Shown: piece after piece, positions 16,785 through 26,070 of the stretch
How the letters are laid out: each line of letters begins with the position of its first letter
How positions within the stretch are numbered: the stretch's first letter is position 1
Assembly (NCBI RefSeq): GCF_028369295.1
Contig: NZ_JAQMYP010000050.1
Coordinates: 1 to 64,000 of the forward strand
Origin: Streptomyces sp. HD
GTDB taxonomy: Bacteria > Actinomycetota > Actinomycetes > Streptomycetales > Streptomycetaceae
DNA length: 64,000 nucleotides
Direction: 5' to 3'
The notes under the pieces: generated by a model
Seen by the model: the letters and a program-made list of their open reading frames with translations, nothing else
The model's database searches: none
What the model was told of the DNA's origin: nothing
Made by a program: the position numbers and the translations under genes

Positions 16785-17801
16785 TCAGTCGGGCAGCGCG
16801 GCGAGCCAGTCGGTCAGGAGCCGGTTGACCTCGGCCGGGCGTTCCTGCTGGATCCAGTGGCCGCAGCCGTCGAGAAGGTGGGAGGAGACCAGGCCCGGCA
16901 GTGTGACCGGGTACGCCTTGATCGCGTCGGCCAGCCACGTCGTGGACGCGTCCAGGGTGCCGCCGATGAACAGGGACGGCTGGGCGATGGGTGCGGCGTC
17001 GAAGGGGGCGAGGTCCTCCCAGTCGCGGTCCATGTTCCGGTAGCGGTTGAGCGCTCCGGTCAGACCGGTCCGTTCGAACTCCCCGGCGTAGACGTCGAGG
17101 TCCCGCTCGCCGAGCCAGCCGGGCAGCCGGCCGACGGGGAACCGGTCACGCAAGGTGCCGGCCCGGCCGACGAAGTGCGGGTCGGGAGCGCCGGGTTCGG
17201 GCATGGTGTCGGCGGACAGGGCCGCGTAGAAGCCCGCGAGCCAGCCACGTACATCGGGTTCGATCTCGGCCTCGGCACGGCCCGGCTCCTGGAAGTAGGA
17301 GACGTAGAACTCCTCGCCTCCGCCGGACTCCCTCTCTCCGCTGCCGGACCCTTCCCCGCCCATCCGAGCGAGGACGTCGCCGGGGCGCGGTCCGCCCCGC
17401 GGCGTGTAGGGCACGCTCAGCAGGCCCACGGCCCGGAAGATCTCCGGCCTGAGCAGGGCGGAGTTCGCGGCGATGGCGGCGCCCCAGTCGTGGCCGACGA
17501 CCACCGCGGTCTCCTCGCCGAGTGCGTGCACCACCGCGACGTTGTCCTCCACCAGGTCGAGCATCCGGTACGCGTCCGTCGCGGCCGGCCTGGAGGAGCG
17601 TCCGTAGCCGCGGACGTCGATGGCGACCGCGCGGTATCCGGCCGCCGCGAGTACCGGCAGCTGGTGGCGCCAGGAGTACCAGGATTCCGGGAAGCCGTGT
17701 ACGAGCAGCACCAGCGGCCCGGTTCCCTGCTCGACGAGATGGATCCGGCCCCCGGGCGAGGGGACCAGCCGATGTGTGATCTCCGCGACGTGCTGCACCA
17801 T
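16785..17801 (-). CDS. Epoxide hydrolase-like alpha/beta hydrolase
   Basis: A 338-aa hydrolase with LLVHGFPESWYSWRHQLP (the HGxP oxyanion motif of epoxide hydrolases), the aspartate nucleophile D105 in VVGHDWGAAIA, a cap domain, and the catalytic histidine in LLDGCGHWIQQERP. An unusual Gly/Ser/Glu-rich insert (GGEGSGSGERESGGGEE) sits in the cap. It probably opens epoxides to diols in the cytoplasm. The ATG at 17801 is preferred to an earlier one because GGAGGAGGG precedes it closely. It stands alone, divergent from fbiC with about 200 bp between them. Confidence 0.87.
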   Translation of the reverse strand: MVQHVAEITHRLVPSPGGRIHLVEQGTGPLVLLVHGFPESWYSWRHQLPVLAAAGYRAVAIDVRGYGRSSRPAATDAYRMLDLVEDNVAVVHALGEETAVVVGHDWGAAIAANSALLRPEIFRAVGLLSVPYTPRGGPRPGDVLARMGGEGSGSGERESGGGEEFYVSYFQEPGRAEAEIEPDVRGWLAGFYAALSADTMPEPGAPDPHFVGRAGTLRDRFPVGRLPGWLGERDLDVYAGEFERTGLTGALNRYRNMDRDWEDLAPFDAAPIAQPSLFIGGTLDASTTWLADAIKAYPVTLPGLVSSHLLDGCGHWIQQERPAEVNRLLTDWLAALPD

Positions 17802-18003
17802 GCACCCTCCTCCAGGAACCCTGCTCCACTGCTTCCGTGGGCTCAACACCGATCATGCGGAACCCCCTGCCGAGAACACGACTTCGTTTGCCGATCCGGC
17901 AAGCCCTCGGAACGGGCAGGCGTCAACCACAGCGCTCCAGCACAGTTCGCCTGAATCGGGCGGTGCCCAATTGCACTGATCAGCTCGCTCGTATGCTCGA
18001 AGG

Positions 18004-20664
18004 ATGACGACTTCCGCGACCTCCGGAACCGGCTCGACACCTGGCCCCACCGAGCGCCCCACCCAGCGCCCCGGCGCCACCGGCCCGACCGAGAACTCCC
18101 TGCGTCGCGCCCTCAAACGCGCCCGGGACGGCGTCGCGCTCGACGTCTCCGAGGCGGCCGTACTGCTCCAGGCCCGCGGCGAGGCACTCGACGACCTCGC
18201 CGCGTCCGCCGGCCGGGTGCGGGACGCCGGCCTCGAAGCCGCCGGCCGGCCCGGCGTCATCACGTACTCGAAGAGCGTGTTCATCCCCCTCACCCGGCTG
18301 TGCCGGGACAAGTGCCACTACTGCACCTTCGTCACCGTGCCCGGCAAGCTGCGCCGCGCCGGGCACGGGATGTTCATGTCCCCGGACGAGGTCCTCGACA
18401 TCGCCCGCAAGGGCGCGGCCCTCGGCTGCAAGGAAGCCCTCATCACCCTCGGCGACAAGCCGGAGGACCGGTGGCCCGAGGCGCGGGAGTGGCTCGACGC
18501 GCACGGCTACGACGACACCATCGCCTACGTCCGCGCCATCTCCATCCGCATCCTGGAGGAGACCGGCCTGCTGCCCCACCTCAACCCGGGCGTCATGACC
18601 TGGACCGACTTCCAGCGCCTCAAGCCCGTGGCCCCGTCGATGGGCATGATGCTGGAGACGACCGCGACCCGCCTGTGGTCCGAGCCCGGCGGCCCGCACC
18701 ACGGCTCCCCGGACAAGGAACCCGCCGTCCGCCTGCGCGTTCTGGAGGACGCGGGCCGGTCCTCCGTCCCCTTCACGTCCGGGATCCTGATCGGGATCGG
18801 TGAGACGTACGAGGAGCGGGCCGAGTCCCTCTTCGCGCTCCGCCGCGTCTCACGGTCGTACCACAGCATCCAGGAACTGATCATCCAGAACTTCCGCGCC
18901 AAGCCGGACACCGCGATGCGCGGCATGCCGGACGCGGAACTCGACGAACTCGTCGCCACGGTCGCCGTCGCCCGGCACATCCTCGGGCCCGCCGCCAACA
19001 TCCAGGCCCCGCCGAATCTGGTCGACAGCGAGTACGAGCGGCTGATCACGGCCGGCATCGACGACTGGGGCGGTGTCTCCCCGCTGACCATCGACCACGT
19101 GAACCCCGAGCGCCCCTGGCCGCAGATCGAGGAGCTCACCGAGCGTTCGGCGGCGGCCGGGTTCGAGCTGCGTGAACGCCTCTGTGTCTACCCGGAGTTC
19201 GTCCAGCGCGGCGAGCCCTGGCTGGACCCGCGGCTGCGCCCGCACGTGGGGGCGCTCGCCAACCCGGAGACGGGGCTGGCGCGCCCAGGAGCCCTTCCGG
19301 AAGGGCTTCCCTGGCAGGAGCCGGAAGAGGCGTTCGTCTCCTCCGGCCGCACCGACCTGCACACCACCATCGACACCGAGGGCCGTACGTCCGACCGCCG
19401 CGACGACTTCGACGAGGTGTACGGCGACTGGGGCGCCCTGCGCGAGGCCGCCGTCCCCGGCATGGCGCCGGAGCGCATCGACACGGACGTCCGCCAGGCC
19501 CTGCGGGTCGCCGCCGACGACCCGACCCGGCTGACCGACGACGAGGCGCTGGCGCTGCTGCACGCGGACGGCCCGGCGCTGGACGCGCTCACCCGCGTCG
19601 CCGACGATGTCCGTAAATCGGCGGTCGGCGACGACGTGACGTACATCGTCACCCGCAACATCAACTTCACCAACGTCTGCTACACGGGCTGCCGCTTCTG
19701 CGCCTTCGCGCAGCGCCGCACGGACGCCGACGCCTACACCCTCTCCCTGGACCAGGTCGCCGACCGCGCCCAGCAGGCCTGGGACGTGGGCGCGGTGGAG
19801 GTCTGCATGCAGGGCGGCATCCACCCGGATCTGCCGGGAACGGCGTACTTCGACATCGCGCGGGCGGTGAAGGCCCGCGTCCCCGGCATGCACGTCCACG
19901 CCTTCTCACCCATGGAGGTGGTGAACGGCGCCACCCGCACCGGCCTGTCCATCCGCGAATGGCTCACGGCGGCGAAGGAGGCGGGCCTGGACTCCATCCC
20001 CGGCACCGCCGCCGAGATCCTCGACGACGAGGTCCGCTGGGTCCTGACCAAGGGCAAGCTGCCGGCGGCGACGTGGATCGAGGTGATCACGACGGCCCAC
20101 GAACTCGGCATCCGCTCCTCGTCGACGATGATGTACGGCCACGTCGACCAGCCCCGCCACTGGCTCGGCCACCTGCGCACCCTGGCCGGCATCCAGCAGC
20201 GCACCGGCGGCTTCACGGAGTTCGTCACCCTTCCGTTCATCCACACCAACGCGCCCGTGTACCTGGCGGGCATCGCCCGCCCCGGCCCGACGACCCGCGA
20301 CAACAGGGCGGTGACGGCGATGGCCCGGCTGCTCCTCCACCCGCACATCCCCAACATCCAGACCAGCTGGGTGAAGCTGGGCGCGGAGGGCGCGGCGGAG
20401 ATGCTCCGCTCGGGGGCGAACGACCTGGGCGGCACCCTGATGGAGGAGACGATCTCGCGGATGGCGGGTTCGTCGTACGGCTCCTACAAGTCGGTGCGCG
20501 ACCTGGTGGCCGTCGCCGAGGCGGCCGGACGCCCGGCGAAGCCCCGCACGACCCTGTACGGGGAGGTGTCGGAGGAACGGCAGCGGGCGGCGACGGCGTC
20601 GGACGGGCATCTGCCGGAGCTGTTGCCGGTGCTGGACCGAGTGCCGGACCGAGTGCCGGACTGA
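18004..20664 (+). CDS. fbiC: Bifunctional FO biosynthesis protein FbiC (CofG/CofH)
   Basis: An 886-aa fusion of two radical-SAM enzymes. The CofG half has its cluster motif CRDKCHYC beginning at C100 (CxxxCxxC); the CofH half has CYTGCRFC beginning at C559. Together they make 7,8-didemethyl-8-hydroxy-5-deazariboflavin (FO), the chromophore of coenzyme F420, from tyrosine and a flavin-pathway pyrimidine. Length fits actinobacterial FbiC. The N-terminal 40 residues include a Thr/Pro-rich stretch. The ATG at 18004 is preceded directly by GAAGG with almost no spacing, while a TATGCT-like -10 lies about 10 bases upstream, so the message may be leaderless or nearly so. It supplies the cofactor for the LLM and Ddn-family proteins nearby. 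Confidence 0.96.
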   Translation: MTTSATSGTGSTPGPTERPTQRPGATGPTENSLRRALKRARDGVALDVSEAAVLLQARGEALDDLAASAGRVRDAGLEAAGRPGVITYSKSVFIPLTRLCRDKCHYCTFVTVPGKLRRAGHGMFMSPDEVLDIARKGAALGCKEALITLGDKPEDRWPEAREWLDAHGYDDTIAYVRAISIRILEETGLLPHLNPGVMTWTDFQRLKPVAPSMGMMLETTATRLWSEPGGPHHGSPDKEPAVRLRVLEDAGRSSVPFTSGILIGIGETYEERAESLFALRRVSRSYHSIQELIIQNFRAKPDTAMRGMPDAELDELVATVAVARHILGPAANIQAPPNLVDSEYERLITAGIDDWGGVSPLTIDHVNPERPWPQIEELTERSAAAGFELRERLCVYPEFVQRGEPWLDPRLRPHVGALANPETGLARPGALPEGLPWQEPEEAFVSSGRTDLHTTIDTEGRTSDRRDDFDEVYGDWGALREAAVPGMAPERIDTDVRQALRVAADDPTRLTDDEALALLHADGPALDALTRVADDVRKSAVGDDVTYIVTRNINFTNVCYTGCRFCAFAQRRTDADAYTLSLDQVADRAQQAWDVGAVEVCMQGGIHPDLPGTAYFDIARAVKARVPGMHVHAFSPMEVVNGATRTGLSIREWLTAAKEAGLDSIPGTAAEILDDEVRWVLTKGKLPAATWIEVITTAHELGIRSSSTMMYGHVDQPRHWLGHLRTLAGIQQRTGGFTEFVTLPFIHTNAPVYLAGIARPGPTTRDNRAVTAMARLLLHPHIPNIQTSWVKLGAEGAAEMLRSGANDLGGTLMEETISRMAGSSYGSYKSVRDLVAVAEAAGRPAKPRTTLYGEVSEERQRAATASDGHLPELLPVLDRVPDRVPD

Positions 20665-20720
20665 GCAGGACCGCTCCACGGGGGTCGGTACGATGATCCG
20701 ACCCCCGATGGAGGGGTTCC

Positions 20721-20774
20721 ATGGCGTTCCGTAGCCATCCATGGCGTTCCATGGCTGTCCATGGCGTTCCGTAG
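20721..20774. repeat. Three tandem copies of a 20-bp unit (ATGGCGTTCC...)
   Basis: ATGGCGTTCC recurs at 20721, 20741 and 20761, exactly 20 bp apart. The second half of the unit is GTAG... in copies one and three. Each copy also carries a CCATGG palindrome at its boundary. The array lies in the leader of the following small membrane-protein gene and ends about 20 bp before its start, where copy-number change could alter expression. Confidence 0.75.
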
Positions 20775-20795
20775 ATCTCGTAGCCGAGGAGATGC

Positions 20796-21353
20796 GTGCC
20801 CGTGCCTGCTCCCAAGGTCTGGGTGACCGGTCTGACGGTGGGAGCGATAGCCGCCGTCACCGTTCTCGCCGTGCAGGCCGACAAGGGGCCGCACCCGACG
20901 GCCGCGGCGGCCCGGCCGAGCGCGTCGGCGTCACCGGGCGCGAGCCCCGCCCCGTCGAAGTCCGCGTCGCCCGCCACCGTGCCGGACGGCTCGGGCACGG
21001 GACGCCGGATCGTGTACTCCCTCGGGCAGAAGCGGGTGTGGCTGGTCGACGCGAGCGACGCGGCGCGCCGTACCTTCGCCGTCTGGCCGGGCACCGTGGC
21101 CCCGGACCTCGGCAGCTACACGGTGTCCTCGCGCAACGAATCGACCACCGGCTCGGACGGCGTCGAGATCGAGAACATCGTCTACTTCGCCGCGAAGTCC
21201 GGCATCTCCATCGCCTTCTCCAACGCCGTCGACGGCTCCTCGCCCCCGCCCGCCGCGGGCAAGCAGACCGGCGGGGTCCGGATGCGCGCGGCCGACGGGG
21301 CGGCGCTGTGGACGTTCGGGGAGAGCGGCACGAAGGTCGTCGTCGTCAAGTAG
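20796..21353 (+). CDS. Membrane-anchored exported protein of unknown function
   Basis: A 185-aa protein with one N-terminal membrane segment (about residues 7-27), a Pro/Ala/Ser-rich linker to about residue 70, and a compact beta-rich outer domain (RRIVYSLGQKRVWLVD ... TYFAAKSG-like segments). I do not recognise the domain with certainty; the YSLGQKRVWLVD opening and the later strands recall the start of L,D-transpeptidase-like domains, but no catalytic HXXG/SHGC motif is present. The GTG at 20796 follows GAGGAGATGC. It is monocistronic between fbiC and a DUF418 gene, with the 20-bp repeats upstream. Confidence 0.7.
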   Translation: MPVPAPKVWVTGLTVGAIAAVTVLAVQADKGPHPTAAAARPSASASPGASPAPSKSASPATVPDGSGTGRRIVYSLGQKRVWLVDASDAARRTFAVWPGTVAPDLGSYTVSSRNESTTGSDGVEIENIVYFAAKSGISIAFSNAVDGSSPPPAAGKQTGGVRMRAADGAALWTFGESGTKVVVVK

Positions 21354-21464
21354 CCGTCCCTCTCAGGGCGGACGGGCTGCCGCCGTCGGCTGCATCCTTT
21401 TGTGTACGGCAGGTTCGGCACTGCTCACGACGATCCGGGCCGTCGCCGCCGGGACGATGAACGC

Positions 21465-22655
21465 ATGACGCACACGGACGCGCGAGCCCCGCAGACACTG
21501 GAGTCCACCTCGCCCACGGGACGCCGGCTCCCCCTCCTCGACGTACTGCGCGGGGCGGCCATCCTGGGCACGCTCATGACCAACGTATGGCTCTTCACCG
21601 GCCCGGGCGCCGAGTGGGGAGCCCTGCAGTCCACTTCGAGCGAGCTGTCGTCCGGGTCGCTCGGGGACGTCGTCCAGGGCGCGTTCAGCGTGCTGGCGAA
21701 CGGCAAGTTCCTGTCGCTGCTGACGATCCTGTTCGGGGTCGGGCTGGCCATCCAGTACGCCTCGGCGGCGCGCCGCGGGCAGCCGTGGCCGGGACGCTAC
21801 CGGTGGCGGGCGCTGTTCCTGTTCGGCGAGGGCACCGTCCACTTCGTCCTGGTCTTCGCCTGGGACGTACTGATGGGGTACGCGGTCACCGCACTCCTCG
21901 TCGCCTGGCTGCTGACCCGCTCGGAACGGGCACAGCGGCGGGTGATGTGGTGGGCGGCCGGCCTGCATCTGACCTTCATCGGCCTGCTGACCGTCGCGAC
22001 AGCCGGCACCGGTGACGGCAGCGACGGCGGCGGCACCGTCTCCCGCGAGGTCGTGGACCTGTACGCGCACGGCAGCTACCTGGACCAGATCACGTTCCGC
22101 CTGGAGAACGCGATCGCGCTGCGCATGGAGCCCGTGCTCACCTTCTTCCTCCTGGTCTTTCTCTTCCTGCTGGGCGTCCGGCTGTTCCGGGCGGGCACGT
22201 TCGGTACGGACGAGAAGGCCCGCCGGATCCGGTCCCGTCTGCTGGCGTGGGGCCTGGGCCTCGGCCTGCCGCTCAACGTCGCGGCGGCACTGGGCGGCCC
22301 GGACCTCTTCCTCCTGGCCCGCTACGGCACCGCCCCGCTGCTGGCCCTCGGGTACATCGGGCTGATCGGTGCCGTGGTGGACCGGGTGCGGAGGCCGGGC
22401 CCGCTGCTGACCGGCCTGACCTCCGTGGGCCGGACCGCCCTGTCCGGCTACGTCCTCCAGAACGTGCTGTGCGTGCTGGTGTCGTACGGCATAGGACTGG
22501 GCCTCGCCGAGCGGCTCGGCGACACCGGCCCCTGGTGGGTCGTGGGTCTCTGGGTCACGGTCTGCGCGGTGCTGATGGTGGGCTCCACGCTGTGGCTGCG
22601 GCGGTTCTCGGCAGGGCCCCTGGAATCGGTCCAGAAGTGGGCCCTGCGTCACTGA
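21465..22655 (+). CDS. DUF418 domain-containing polytopic membrane protein
   Basis: A 396-aa membrane protein. It opens with the LLDVLRGAAILGTLMTNVWLF segment typical of the DUF418 family and has about ten hydrophobic spans. The C-terminal part holds the DUF418 signature region (LTSVGRTALSGYVLQNVLC). Members are related to acyltransferase-like membrane proteins; the function is unknown. ATG 21465 is chosen because the family begins a few residues before the first span; the upstream ribosome site is weak. It is convergent with the DUF2165 gene, only six bases separating the two stops. Confidence 0.8.
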   Translation: MTHTDARAPQTLESTSPTGRRLPLLDVLRGAAILGTLMTNVWLFTGPGAEWGALQSTSSELSSGSLGDVVQGAFSVLANGKFLSLLTILFGVGLAIQYASAARRGQPWPGRYRWRALFLFGEGTVHFVLVFAWDVLMGYAVTALLVAWLLTRSERAQRRVMWWAAGLHLTFIGLLTVATAGTGDGSDGGGTVSREVVDLYAHGSYLDQITFRLENAIALRMEPVLTFFLLVFLFLLGVRLFRAGTFGTDEKARRIRSRLLAWGLGLGLPLNVAAALGGPDLFLLARYGTAPLLALGYIGLIGAVVDRVRRPGPLLTGLTSVGRTALSGYVLQNVLCVLVSYGIGLGLAERLGDTGPWWVVGLWVTVCAVLMVGSTLWLRRFSAGPLESVQKWALRH

Positions 22656-22661
22656 GACACG

Positions 22662-23177
22662 TCAGACGGCGTCGGTCTGCTGCCGCCCCTGCCCGAACGG
22701 CAGATGGTTGACGACCAGCACGAGCCCGCTGAACAGGAACACCCGCGTCGCCGCGTCCAGCCCGTTCCAGTCCCCGGACTGCCACATGGAGAACCACTCA
22801 CCGCCGATCGCGATGAACCCGGCGCCGAACAGCAGCATGAGCATCAGCAGACCGTACGTCGAGAAGCGACGGGCACGGGCGTCGTCGCGGCGGAACCAGA
22901 GCCAGGTGCCGTATATGAGGACGAGGGCCGCGACCGTCTCCCAGGCGATGATCGCGACGTACGCCGCGTCCTGAAGTCCCTTGCTGGTGACGGCTCTCCA
23001 CATCAGGTCGTCGTCCTTGAACGTCGTGTCCATCGCCAGGACATGCCGCACGAACTGCTGGTTCGTACCGAAGTCGGTGATGTTCCCGAAGGCGACGAGA
23101 GCGATGTAGAGGGCGGCGGTCGCGGTGAGGAGAGTGGCGGCGAGATGGAGTGCGCTGCGTGGGGGTGTGGTTGGCAT
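22662..23177 (-). CDS. DUF2165 family small membrane protein
   Basis: A 171-aa protein with four predicted membrane spans. The extracytoplasmic loop FGNITDFGTNQQFVRHVLAMDTTF and the later FIAIGGEWFSMWQSGDWNG are characteristic of DUF2165. The function is unknown. ATG 23177 or 23186 could be the start; AGGGAAG lies 9 bases before the first and too close to the second. It is divergent from the ATPase/TPR gene at 23266. Confidence 0.8.
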   Translation of the reverse strand: MPTTPPRSALHLAATLLTATAALYIALVAFGNITDFGTNQQFVRHVLAMDTTFKDDDLMWRAVTSKGLQDAAYVAIIAWETVAALVLIYGTWLWFRRDDARARRFSTYGLLMLMLLFGAGFIAIGGEWFSMWQSGDWNGLDAATRVFLFSGLVLVVNHLPFGQGRQQTDAV

Positions 23178-23265
23178 GGTGGTCATCTTCCCTGGCGGAG
23201 GGGGCCGTTCCATAGCCATTGAGCCAGAATGAACGGCATAGGAGAGCCGATCGAGAGGACCCTCG

Positions 23266-25935
23266 GTGGCGGAGCCGAAGCTGTCGGTGCAGGAACTGCT
23301 CGCGCGGCGCAAGCGTGCCCGCTTCGTCGGCCGTGGCGACGAGCGCGCCGCCTTCCGGGCGAACCTCGACGTTCCACCCGAGGACGAGCGGCATCGGTTC
23401 CTGTTCCACGTGCACGGGAACGCGGGTGTCGGGAAGTCCTACCTCGTCCGGGAACTGGAGCACATCGCCCGGGAGAGCGGGGCGTTGACGGCGTACGTCG
23501 ACGAGAACGCGGGGAGCGTGCCGGAGGCGATGGAAGTGATCTGTCGCCAATTCGCCGCCCGGGGACAGCGGTTCAAGAGGCTGGAGCGGCTGCTCGTCAG
23601 ATTCCGGGAGTGCCGGCACGAGGCCGAGGCGACCTTGATGGCAGCGCTGGAGCCGGAGCCGGAGGGCCCGTCCGCGGGCAGCACGGCGGTGGCGCGGGCC
23701 GGCCTGGTCGGGCTGGGCATGGTGCCGGGCGTCGGGGCCTTCGCCGCAGCGCTGGATGCCGGTCAACTCGCCCGGGGAGCCGACCGGTTACGGGCCGGGC
23801 TCAGCGCGCGCTTCGGCAGTCACGAGGACGTGCAGCTGGTACTCGCCCCTGAGAGCGTGCTCACTCCGGTGCTGCTGGACGAGTTGTCGGAGGCCGCGTC
23901 CGCCAAGCCCTGGACGGTCCTCTTCTTCGACGGGTACGAACGGACCGGCGCGGTTCTCGACGACTGGCTGTACGACGTGATGACCACCGACCGGTACGGC
24001 CCGCTGCCGGCCACCGTCGTCGTGGTGACGGCCGGGCAGCTCCCCCTCGACGCCGCCCGCTGGAGCGCCCTCGCCGACTTCATGAGGGATGTGCACCTGG
24101 GCCCGTTCACGGAGGCGGAGACGCGGGGCCTGCTGGCGGAGAAGGGGGTGCTGACCGAGCCGGTCGTCGAAGAGGTGCTGCGGCTCACCGGCGGCCTCCC
24201 GGTGCTGGTGTCGCTGCTCGCGGAGAACGCACCCGCCGACCCGGCGGAACTGGGGGATCCGAGCGCGACGGCCGTGGAGTGGTTCCTGAAGCGGGTGCCG
24301 GACCGGGCGCGGCAGGCGATCGCGCTGGCCTGCGCACTGCCCCGGCGGCTGAACGCGGACGTGTTCCGGGCGGTCGTGGACTGCGCCGAGGAGGAGTCGG
24401 ACGCGCTGTACGGGTGGCTGCGCGGCATGCCGTTCGTCGGAGAGCGAGGCGGCCGGATCCAGTACCACGACGTCGTACGGGCACCGATGCTGCGTCTGCA
24501 GCGGAGCGAGTCGCCGCAGACCTGGGCGGAACGGCAGCTGCGGCTGGCGTCGGCGTACCGGGACTGGCGGACCGGGGCCGAGGCGGGACGGGACGCCGAG
24601 GAGCTGTGGGCCGACGAGACATGGCGGGAGCTGCGGCTGTCGGAGTCCTATCACCTGCTGTGCGCGGGAGAGCGGCGGGCACTGTCCGCCGTGCTGGCAG
24701 AGTTCGCCGACGCCTGCGACCAGGGCGAGTCCGTCGCCGGGCGCTGGGCGAGAGTCCTGGTGGACGCGGGGCAGGACGCCGATGCCGAGCCCGTGGCCCA
24801 GTGGGGGCGGAAATTGTCGGGAGCGCTGGCGGACGGCGGTACGGCGTCCGCCCTCGGGTTGCTGCTGCGCTGGGCGGGGTACGACAGAGGGCCTTCCGCC
24901 GGGGTGCAGGGGACCGGGATCGGCGGAGGCGCGGTCGGCCGGGGAAGTGGGGCGGCCGGTCGGGGAGCTCTCGCAAGCGGCAGGGGTGGGGTGGTGTCGG
25001 GGAACCGGCGGCCGGCGGGCGGGGCGGCGGGGAGAGGCAGGGGCGGCTCGGGCGGCCCTGCGGAGATCGGTGAGTCGGGCGGCGGCGCGACGAGCCCGGC
25101 GGGCGGGACATCACCCGGTGCCCCGGGCGGCCGGGTGCCGCAGCGCGCCGACGCGTCCCCGAACCGGCATACCGAGCACGGCTGGAGCGTCGCGCTGGCC
25201 CCCGAGGCGGTGGCGCGGGTCGCCCGGGGACGCGCACTGGCCCGGGGCATGCGGGGCGAGCATCGGGCGGCGGTCGCGGATCTGAACCTGGCCCTGCGGC
25301 TGACCCCGGACGACGCCCGGATCCTGGCCGTGCGGGGCGAGTACCACCGCGTCCTGCGCGACCGCGCCTCGGCGCTGCGGGACCTGGACCGGGCCGTGGA
25401 GCTGGACCCGGCGCACCGGTTCGCCCGGGCCTCCAGGGGCGCCGTCCACATCGCCCGCGGCGACTTCGACACCGCCCTCGCGGACCTCGACCGGGCGCTC
25501 GAACTCGACCCGGACTACGGATGGGCTCTCATCCGCCGGGCCCGGGTGTGGCGCGAACTCGGCGAGCAGGACCTGCGGCTGGCCGACCTCGACCGTGCGC
25601 TGGCCCTGCACCCCGACTGGGCCTGGGCCCGCTGCGAGCGCGGCGACGCCCTCCGTGGCGCGGGCCGTGACGAGGACGCCCTGGCCGACTACGACAGCGC
25701 CCTCGCCCTCGACCCCCGCTACGCCTCCGCCCACGCCAGCCGCGGCGCCTGTCTGGCCAACCTCGGCCGCCACGACGAGGCCCTCGCCGACCTGGACCGG
25801 GCCCTGGACCTCAACCCCGGCTACCCCTGGGCGCTCCGGCAGCGGGCCGCCGTCCACCGCCGGCTCGGCGACACCGCCCGCGCCGCCGCCGACGAGGAGC
25901 GGGCCGACCGGCTGTCCAGCGTGAACTCCTCGTGA
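23266..25935 (+). CDS. STAND-like P-loop ATPase with C-terminal TPR array
   Basis: An 889-aa protein. A P-loop (HVHGNAGVGKSYL) lies near residue 50, followed by a Walker B-like hydrophobic strand ending in FFDGYERT (about 220) and an arginine-rich helical part, matching the NTPase plus winged-helix layout of STAND/AAA regulators. A Gly/Arg/Pro-rich linker of roughly 100 residues (about 540-640) leads to at least six tetratricopeptide repeats (about 645-885), each with the ALADLDRALELDP pattern. Such proteins are signalling switches, and some are antiphage sensors; no effector domain (nuclease, TIR, protease) is seen here. The GTG at 23266 follows GAGAGGA. It is followed by the ADP-ribosylhydrolase-like gene 135 bp downstream on the same strand. 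Confidence 0.75.
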   Translation: MAEPKLSVQELLARRKRARFVGRGDERAAFRANLDVPPEDERHRFLFHVHGNAGVGKSYLVRELEHIARESGALTAYVDENAGSVPEAMEVICRQFAARGQRFKRLERLLVRFRECRHEAEATLMAALEPEPEGPSAGSTAVARAGLVGLGMVPGVGAFAAALDAGQLARGADRLRAGLSARFGSHEDVQLVLAPESVLTPVLLDELSEAASAKPWTVLFFDGYERTGAVLDDWLYDVMTTDRYGPLPATVVVVTAGQLPLDAARWSALADFMRDVHLGPFTEAETRGLLAEKGVLTEPVVEEVLRLTGGLPVLVSLLAENAPADPAELGDPSATAVEWFLKRVPDRARQAIALACALPRRLNADVFRAVVDCAEEESDALYGWLRGMPFVGERGGRIQYHDVVRAPMLRLQRSESPQTWAERQLRLASAYRDWRTGAEAGRDAEELWADETWRELRLSESYHLLCAGERRALSAVLAEFADACDQGESVAGRWARVLVDAGQDADAEPVAQWGRKLSGALADGGTASALGLLLRWAGYDRGPSAGVQGTGIGGGAVGRGSGAAGRGALASGRGGVVSGNRRPAGGAAGRGRGGSGGPAEIGESGGGATSPAGGTSPGAPGGRVPQRADASPNRHTEHGWSVALAPEAVARVARGRALARGMRGEHRAAVADLNLALRLTPDDARILAVRGEYHRVLRDRASALRDLDRAVELDPAHRFARASRGAVHIARGDFDTALADLDRALELDPDYGWALIRRARVWRELGEQDLRLADLDRALALHPDWAWARCERGDALRGAGRDEDALADYDSALALDPRYASAHASRGACLANLGRHDEALADLDRALDLNPGYPWALRQRAAVHRRLGDTARAAADEERADRLSSVNSS

Positions 25936-26070
25936 AGGACGCTCATAGCTGACCACTTCCGCCCACTTCACCCACATCTCGCATACCGATCCGCTCCCTG
26001 AACCGATCGTCCCCGGTCGATTACAGTGGCGAACTGTCGTGCGGTCGGACGGGGTCACGGGGAGGTCTTG

